A DNA stretch of 64,000 nucleotides from Eutreptiella sp. 'Long Island Sound 2002' (Eukaryota; Euglenozoa; Euglenophyceae; Eutreptiales; Eutreptiaceae): NCBI GenBank assembly GCA_964036045.1, contig OZ038401.1, forward strand, positions 34,763,777-34,827,776. The letters run 5' to 3'. The translations under genes and the position numbers were made by a program. Under the pieces are notes generated by a model that was not told the DNA's origin, searched no databases, and saw only the letters and a list, made by a program, of their open reading frames with translations. Shown here piece after piece: positions 57,494 through 64,000 of this stretch (its first letter is position 1; each line of letters begins with the position of its first letter).

Positions 57494-57686
57494 GGATGTG
57501 GAAAGAGTACCATCATTTCGCTACTGATGCGATACTATGACCCTCGGGCGGGGGAGGTCTGTGCTGAAGGCCACAACATCAACCAATTGAACCTGCCAAA
57601 CTGGCGCACCCACTGTGGCATCGTTCAGCAGGAGCCTATCCTGTTTGATGACACAGTCCGCGGCAACATCAAGTACGGAAGGCCTG
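57494..57686 (+). CDS. ABC transporter exon 7: Walker A end to Q-loop
   Basis: Acceptor CATGTTGTCAG, donor CCTG|GTATGT. It begins GCGKST, which joins GST of exon 6 to give a perfect Walker A (G-S-T-G-C-G-K-S-T). Then LLMRYYDPRAGEV, the beta-strand/turn GHNINQLNLPNWR, and the Q-loop GIVQQEPILFDDTVRGNIKY, where Gln contacts Mg2+ and the coupling helices. It ends one base into a codon. All catalytic residues visible in this part are intact. Confidence 0.96.
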
Positions 57687-60187
57687 GTATGTGGCTCGCA
57701 CGGTGTGTCTTTCAGCTGCGCACACCACTCTTGGCCATGGATGCTGGTAACAGGTCTTTTAAGGCGTTTACCCCGGTTTCCGCCTAGACGCACGTGGTCA
57801 ATGGCGAGGGCCATTGCCCTCCTCTGTATGGGCTGGCACAGAGCAGTGATACAGGGACACTCCGGTGGCTCCGTTGGCATGACCGACCAAAGGGAAGGAA
57901 GGGTGTGCAGGTAGGTAAGGATAGGCCCGTCTAGTAGGTCAAAGGATTTGGGGGGGGGGGGGGGGGGCAGCAATGTTTTGTGGTGGGGCAAGCAACAAAG
58001 GTACAGGGTGTACCTCCAGCTTCATTTGAGGAGGGGACGGGCAAGACGGGAGAGCTGGGGATGGATGCAGAGAGCCAGCTCTGGAAGGGGGCAAGCAAGC
58101 GACAGATAGTGAGTGTGGTCCCTTCCTCTGAAACCTTTTTTTTAGGAGGGAGGGGTGCAGAGGCCTTTGCATTGGGGCCATCCGATGGCACTCAATTGCA
58201 AGGGTGATGGTGGGTGTGCAGGACTTGCACCTGCACTGGTATGGGCTGGAGCTTGGCTCGGACCCACCCACCCCACAGTTGACCACCTTGCATCGTGAGG
58301 GGTTGGGAACAGGCACACAAACTTTTTCCTGCGGGCTGAGGCAGGTTCTGAAAAGTTGCATGGTTCCTGGTGACAGGGGGGGCTCAGAGCTCCCTTCTCC
58401 CACTTCAGGCATGTACTCTGGAGGTCTTAACTCCTTCTGTAGTAACCTTCTGATGGGATACACGACGAACTGAGTTGTCCCCTGTCACCTAACTGCAGTA
58501 CAGAAAACTGACCGGCTTCGTGGGGCAGAGCTGCCGCATGGCGAGTCCGGCGACTCCCAAGGGTTGGGGTTCCCCAGACGATACAACCAGATGGGTCCGA
58601 TCCAACGACCCCTCACGTGTACCACTTTCTCATTTACCACTGACCTGAACCGGCTCTGTGAGGGAATGTCGCTGCATGGCGAGTCGGAAGACTCCCAATG
58701 GTCGAGTGCATCTCAAGGGAGTGACGACTCCCAAGGGCCGTGTGCACCTCCGCAATCCGGTTTGAACTGACCGGCTTTGTGAGGGAGAGCCGCCGCATGG
58801 CGAGTCCGGCCATTCCCAAGGTTCGGGGTGCACCTCCAGATGTTGCTACCAGCTGGGATCGATCCACCGACCCCTCACGTTTACTACCGACGCTTTGACC
58901 ACTGAACTGAACCGGCTCACCTTGAGAAATGTGGGTCGTCTTCTCCGGTGACATCATGAGGTGGCGGTTGTGTGGCCCTGTCCTTACGCCCTGTCCTCAC
59001 CTGCTCTTGCAGCGGCCTGTGGGGCTGTCGGGGGTGAGTGACACCCTGGTAACGCACTCATCTTCTACACCCTGCACGGCGCGGTGCCCAGGTGCCCCCG
59101 GTGGGGCCCTCAGACCCCACCTGTGCCTCACCGCCTGGGGGGGGGGGGGTTGGCACAAGGCCTTTGGGGGGAGGGGGGGCACACCCATCTGATGCCTGGA
59201 GGTGGGGGCTCTTCAATGGGAGGGGGGATGTGGAGAGCGCCAGGATGCTTTTGCGCAAGATACTCCCTCCCGAAAAACGCCTCCCTCCTCACTACCACGC
59301 ATGCTGCCTGGTGGGGGTGCTCAGAGCCCCCTTTGCGGAACCTGGAAAAACACATTTTGTGAGACCGAAATCCTTGTGGATGCTGAAGTTGTGTTGACTC
59401 GTTTCGAAGATAGACATTTCAGGCCTACCCCAACGCCCTCGGGGCCTGCCTCCCAGCATGGAGGGCTGGCCGAGCCTGTGCGACACACCCACCGGCTACC
59501 GGTCGAAAAGGAGGGAAAGGAGGGGGCTGTCGAGGGATCCGCAACACATACCACAAAATGATTGCCACTTTATTCGCTCATGTGTAATGCCGGCTGGACG
59601 AGACACTGGCGCGGATGCATCAAACCGCAATGGGAGGAGGGGGTGGGTGGCTCAAGACTCTTCAGAACGGGGAGGGTGGGTGTGAAAGGGGGTTCCCAGT
59701 GGATGATGGAAAAGAGGTCCCACACCAAAGGTGCTGACAAGTCTGTGTGGAGGAAGACAGGCGCAGAGCCAGGGCAGAGAACCAGACACCCCCGAAGGCA
59801 TAGGGGTTTGCCCCCCTCCAAAAAAACCCACCACTTTTGTTCGACAGTATAATTCTCCAGCGGCAAACCTGCGGCCCCACAAGAAGAGGGCAGTTTGGAG
59901 AGGTTTGGGATCTATGGAGATCCGAGAAGGGGGAACAGTTCTTTGCACAAAACTTTCCATCCCCAACAGGGGACGTTTACATCGATTTCTGAGCTATGAG
60001 ATGGGTGCGTTGGATGTTGGTGGCATGAGGTGCTGCTGCGCGTGGGGTGTGCATCTTGAGTGTCTGCACATCTGGCGCTGGGTGTGGGAGGCCAGGGCTG
60101 GGGTAGTGTCACCATTACTACTCACAATGGGCCGTGACTGGAGTGCTGTGGGGATCCTTTTATCCTGGTGCATTCCCAACATTTCAG
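57687..60187 (+). other. Intron 7 (2501 bp)
   Basis: GT..AG. Contains a G run (57950-57967), a SINE cluster (58500-58925) and anonymous open frames on both strands. Confidence 0.85.
58500..58925 (-). repeat. Cluster of diverged tRNA-derived SINE copies
   Basis: On the minus strand, 58921-58848 carries the A-box-like GTTCAGTGGTCAAAGC and B-box-like GGATCGATCCCAGC. A second head at 58655-58575 has GGTTCAGGTCAGTGG and GGATCGGACCCA. The segment CGCATGGCGAGTCCGG with ACTCCCAAGG recurs at about 58533, 58674 and 58795 as the body or tail. Copies are arranged in tandem. Confidence 0.6.
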
Positions 60188-60288
60188 ATGCGCCAGATGA
60201 AGAAATGTATATTGCCGCCAAGAGGGCCAACATCCATGACCTCATCATGTCCCTGCCTTTGCAATATGACACCAATGTTGGCGCCAAG
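60188..60288 (+). CDS. ABC transporter exon 8: helical subdomain before the signature motif
   Basis: Acceptor CCAACATTTCAG, donor CCAAG|GTAATG. It completes Asp and encodes APDEEMYIAAKRANIHDLIM, then SLPLQYDTNVGAK. This is the segment of the alpha-helical subdomain between the Q-loop and the LSGGQ signature. The signature, Walker B, D- and H-loops were not found before the window ends, so they lie downstream. The exon ends in phase 0. Confidence 0.94.
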
Positions 60289-61868
60289 GTAATGTTGCGC
60301 TGTGTACTGCGCATGAGCATTGGGCTGCACGACGGTATGGTCCTGGGAGTGCAGAGCGCTGGTGAATGCAGGGGCCGCGTCAGGGGACCCAGGGAGGGGG
60401 GCAGGGTTGCAGGGCTCTGCAGGGGACTGGGGAGCAAGTGCACCACGATGCTCTGTCGCACCACGTTGCACCTCTGACAATCTTTCATTGTTCTCTGTGT
60501 CCTTGTGTCTCTCTGTCATCATTCACATCATGATCTCTATCAGCAAAGCACATGCGGGATCTCATTGAACACTGTGACAAATTATTGAACGGGCCAAGCA
60601 GAAACAATGGGGTGCAGAGACTGCGAAATTCGCAGCCTGAGGCGCCATTTCATGCTGTTCGCACCGCATTTGGCCCAACCCACACCCCAAACTTCAGCCA
60701 GACAATTTGCTACACGTTGCAGTGTCACTGTGCAGTGGTGTGTGTGTGGGAGGGGCAGGGGTCGGTTCGGCCATGCCTCCCCCTCCTTGTGACGAAGGAA
60801 GTGTACGTTGGCAGGGATTGCGAAAAGTTCCATCAGCCTCAGAGAGCCAGGGCGTACTGCCTAGGGGGCAACAACCAACATGCGGGTGAACATGCGGGTG
60901 CACAGTGGCTTGGTGCTGGAATTGCATAGCCTGACGTGCAAACACGGCGTGTACTGCAGTGCTTTTTACGGCGCTTTTTTTCCTCTCAGGCTCACCCACC
61001 CACACACATACCGAGGAGCCGGACTTTCCGGCAGGAGCGACGCGCTGTGGCAGAACGGCGCTTTTCACCCCGCCGCAAAAGTGCGCGGTGGCGAGGCGCC
61101 CTGAGCAGGGGCCGCGGCTGCCACGCCTCTGGGTCTGCGTGGCACACCAACACAGACAATGCGCATCCTGTGCAGCAGTGGGTCGGGGGGTGCGGCACTG
61201 CTGCGCCAGGGGACATGCCGGGCATCCGCGACCGACAACGCGGGGCCGACAGCGGGGGACACGAAGAGCGGAGGCCCACCCCCCTGGGGCGGGGGGCACA
61301 CCGTCGGCGGAGAGACACAGACGACAGTGGGGCCTGGACACGGCACCGGGCCGGGTGCGGGCACACAAGCGAGGAAGGGTGGATGCGACGCCCCCCCCCC
61401 CCCCCCTGCCAAGAGGAGGCGCTGTACGCCGCCGGGCGCTGCCAAGCACGGGAGAGCAGGGACCGAGGTGACATAACCCCCACGCCCCAGAGGTTCTGGC
61501 TCAGGTGAGGCCCCCTACCGCGACCCGAGCAGGCACCAAATGCAGCTCCAAAGCCCGTCAGGGCTGTAGTTTTTTGTCTTTTTCAAGCTGGCGCCTCAGG
61601 CGACCGCTGGGGGCCGTGGACCCATGCGGGCCTCCCTCTTTAATATTGTTCTACCTCACCCACCCACACACACACACACACAACAAAACGAAGTCGGTCA
61701 TGTGGGCCAAGTCCACATGTTGGGATGTTACCTGCCCATTGCTGGAACCCAAGCTCACCCCCCCCCCCCATGGTGGTCGGGAAACATGGAAACAAGTTAG
61801 AGGTCACGAGGCCCTCCCCTACCCCTTCGTGCAACAGGTCCTGAAGGCGAGCGGGTATAAGGGGGGGG
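60289..61868 (+). other. Start of intron 8
   Basis: Anonymous open frames on both strands, none with a recognisable domain. A C run lies at 61389-61405 and a CACA microsatellite at 61660-61682. Part of it may be the 5' region of the LINE that follows. Confidence 0.5.
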
Positions 61869-64000
61869 GTGGAATACAAGTTTTTTCTGAGCAGGGACGT
61901 CAATCTTGCAGAGCTCAAGGCACATATGTGCTGGCTGAAGCTCCCGGAGGGCACCACGCAACCCATCCCCCAGCAGCACCACAGGCTGAAAGATCGTCCT
62001 TGGTTCGACGGCATTCTAGCCGGCGGCAAGGAGAACCGCATCGGAGTCCGCGTGTGGGGTGACCCCGTGCTACCGGAAGTCAAGCAGGAAATTGCACAGA
62101 AATTGCACACTGTCTGGGTATTTCTGCCCCCCCCCCCCGGGTAACTACCGCGCGCGTATGGGTACGGCCTCACCTTCGGCCTTGCCTCAGGGGACCAGCA
62201 GGTAGCCCAACGAGAAGCCATCAAAGTTTTTGGCGCGGGTGTCAAGGTGATGAGCACCCGCCACCTTCAGAGATCACGGATGGTTCATCCAGTTTATGAT
62301 GTGGAACTCACAGGAGTGCCAGCCGGCTGGGAGGGTTCCAAAGTGCCTGCCGCCGACACACGGCTTCGCGAGCGGTCATGGCAAAGGGTTGTCAGGGCGA
62401 CGGTTAGGCAACAGTACCGAACGGTGGGGCGCAACGCCGTCCTGCCCGCGGTGACAGGGTGTCCCAAACCAGAGGACACCATTGCAGAGGATGTGGAGGC
62501 TGGCGACAGTGCCGACGCAGACCTGCTGTAATCAGCGCACTGCCCGCAGGGGCCCGCCTCCGCCTGCTGAAATGTGGAGACATTTGCCCCAAACCTGCCC
62601 CCCCCCCCCCCCCCCCCGCAGTGGTGACCTTCGTAAATGCTAATGTCACTTCGCTGCGCGCTCACTATGAAGCAGTGTTCAATTTTTCATCTGACTTTGT
62701 GGGCCTGCAAGAGACCTGCCTGACACAGTCGGGACAGCGGCGCATGCAACAGCTAGCTAGGGAGTGTGGCTGGGACTGTTTTTGGGGCTTCCCCCTCTCT
62801 TCCCCCACAGGAGGGATATGGGGGGCTCCACAGGGAGGGGTGGGACTCCTCTGCAGGAGGGGTTGGATTTGCCGCAAGGTAGATGCATCAGATGATCCAC
62901 TGCAACAGAAACCCTGGCACTCCCTTTCAGCCTACCGCCAAGGGACGACACAGACCTAGAGGAAATGTGCACGGAAATTCTGCGCCCGCACATACCCCAA
63001 TGGGACTCCCTGCTTGATAGAGGGGCCCCAGTGGACAGGCTATGGGAATTTTGGACATGGCTCGCTGAAGAAACGGGCCTAGCCCAGAGTTGTGACAGTC
63101 TTACCATGGACACAGCCAAACCCATCCCCTATGCCCCCTGCGCGGACGAGGCACCGATGACATGCTTATGGAAGCCACGCTGTGCCCCACAAAAACCACA
63201 AAATCGGGGGCACCATGCACCAAGCTGCTCTCCAAAATACAAAGTGCACTGGGATCGCTACGCCTAGTGGTTGGCTGGGCGCCCAGCCGTCTGAGGCATA
63301 GGGGCATAGAGGCATATAGGCATTTTCGCAGACAGAAGGCACTGCAGAGCCCCACATTGCTGGGGCCCATGCCACAGCAAGCCATATGTGACTGGGACGC
63401 GGCGTGTCGCCGCATGCGCAAGATAGGGCGACTGGTCCGCAACGACCTGTCTCTCGAGGAGCTACAGCACCTGGCCCCCGATCCCCACCCGCCAATGCCC
63501 CGCGGACCCCCCCCCCCCCTTGAAAGACATCATGACCCTGCATGACTCTCTGCAGTCTATGGGCAGAAAACACACGCGAGCACTTGAATTGGAGCGCCTG
63601 CACCAGTGACGCCAATCTATGGGACATGCGTGGTTAGACAGGCCCAAGGACGTATATCAATGGATCAAGAATGTCTACCAAGCACCCGTGGTCATGTTAA
63701 AGGACCCTGAGACAGGGGGGCCCATGGCCAATGTGAACCGCATGGATGAAATCCTGCATGAATCCTGGGACAAGGTCATGCGCAAGTACACATACTCCCT
63801 CGAACCAGACCCGGATGTTTTTGTGCATAAGTATCGAAGTTTCATTGGAAGCAATGCAAACATGGACGCCACCCCCCTCACGGGCGCAAGATTGCGCAAG
63901 CATTTTCGAAAAATGGGAGTACACACAGCCACAGATTTGGTCGGCTGGTATGAGGCCGACCTGCTATGCCTGCCCAACGCACTGTTTGACATGCTAGCTC
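61869..64000 (+). mobile_element. Degenerate non-LTR retrotransposon (LINE) with APE-type endonuclease, running off the window
   Basis: An N-terminal part (61869-62144 and 62247-62531) is charged and of unknown fold. From 62621 the frame encodes VTFVNANVTSLRAHYEAVF, DFVGLQETCLTQSGQRRM and GWDCFWGFPLS, then GGVGLLCRRGW. These are the N-x-x-S-L, Q-E-T and G-G-V-x-x-L motifs of an APE/exo-endo-phosphatase domain that nicks target DNA. Coding then changes frame after 62950 (LEEMCTEILRPHIPQWD) and again near 63150. At a C14 run (63506-63519) it shifts again, and a TGA at 63607-63609 interrupts it. The last frame (63619-64000) reads DVYQWIKNVYQAPVVML, then PLTGARLRKHFRKMGVHTAT and GWYEADLLCLPNALFD, as in the region before the reverse transcriptase of dinoflagellate-type LINEs. 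The RT itself is outside. Confidence 0.65.

Noticed and set aside
60289-64000. Next ABC exon with LSGGQ signature and Walker B
   Set aside because: Searched by eye in all + frames to the end of the window; not found, so it should lie downstream.

Overview
The window is eukaryotic nuclear DNA, probably from a unicellular alga or other protist with a large, repeat-rich genome. A single host gene can be recognised: eight internal exons of an ABCB/P-glycoprotein-type ABC transporter on the + strand, between 6260 and 60288. All exons join in phase, all introns have GT..AG ends, and no exon carries a stop. The exons total 1229 bases in about 54 kb, and one intron is about 28.6 kb. Neither end of the gene is present. 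The lineage is not settled: a dinoflagellate-like LINE, a Penelope-like retroelement with an N-terminal GIY-YIG domain, and CCCTAA telomere-like motifs point to an alga or protist but do not decide between groups.

The rest is intronic or flanking mobile and satellite DNA. 1-6.2 kb: an acidic coding relic, a ~200-bp satellite and dispersed modules. 6.4-13.0 kb: exons 1-3 with a SINE and microsatellites. 13.0-41.6 kb (the giant intron): an inverted copy of the 3-5 kb repeat block, a DDE-transposase relic, a duplicated block at 17-19 kb, a decayed multi-gene element at 19-26 kb whose gaps carry CTGTC-N4-GACAG hairpin clusters, a three-unit tandem coding repeat, and a 6.06-kb satellite-filled transposon inserted in the middle unit. 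That transposon has 14-bp terminal inverted repeats, an 8-bp target duplication and no transposase. After it come an inverted-repeat element, a 21-bp heptad minisatellite, a SINE and an ~86-bp minisatellite.

41.6-57.5 kb: exons 4-6, a ~1.14-kb tandem repeat with telomere-like motifs, and a Penelope-like element broken by a frameshift in a T7 run. 57.5-64 kb: exons 7 and 8 of the nucleotide-binding domain, a SINE cluster, and the 5' part of a degenerate LINE with an APE-type endonuclease that runs off the window.

The genes do not form an operon or pathway. The biology here is a host transporter whose introns have grown by nested insertions, plus mobile elements built largely from palindromic or short-period satellites. 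Very long C or G runs occur throughout and make small frameshift calls near them unreliable.
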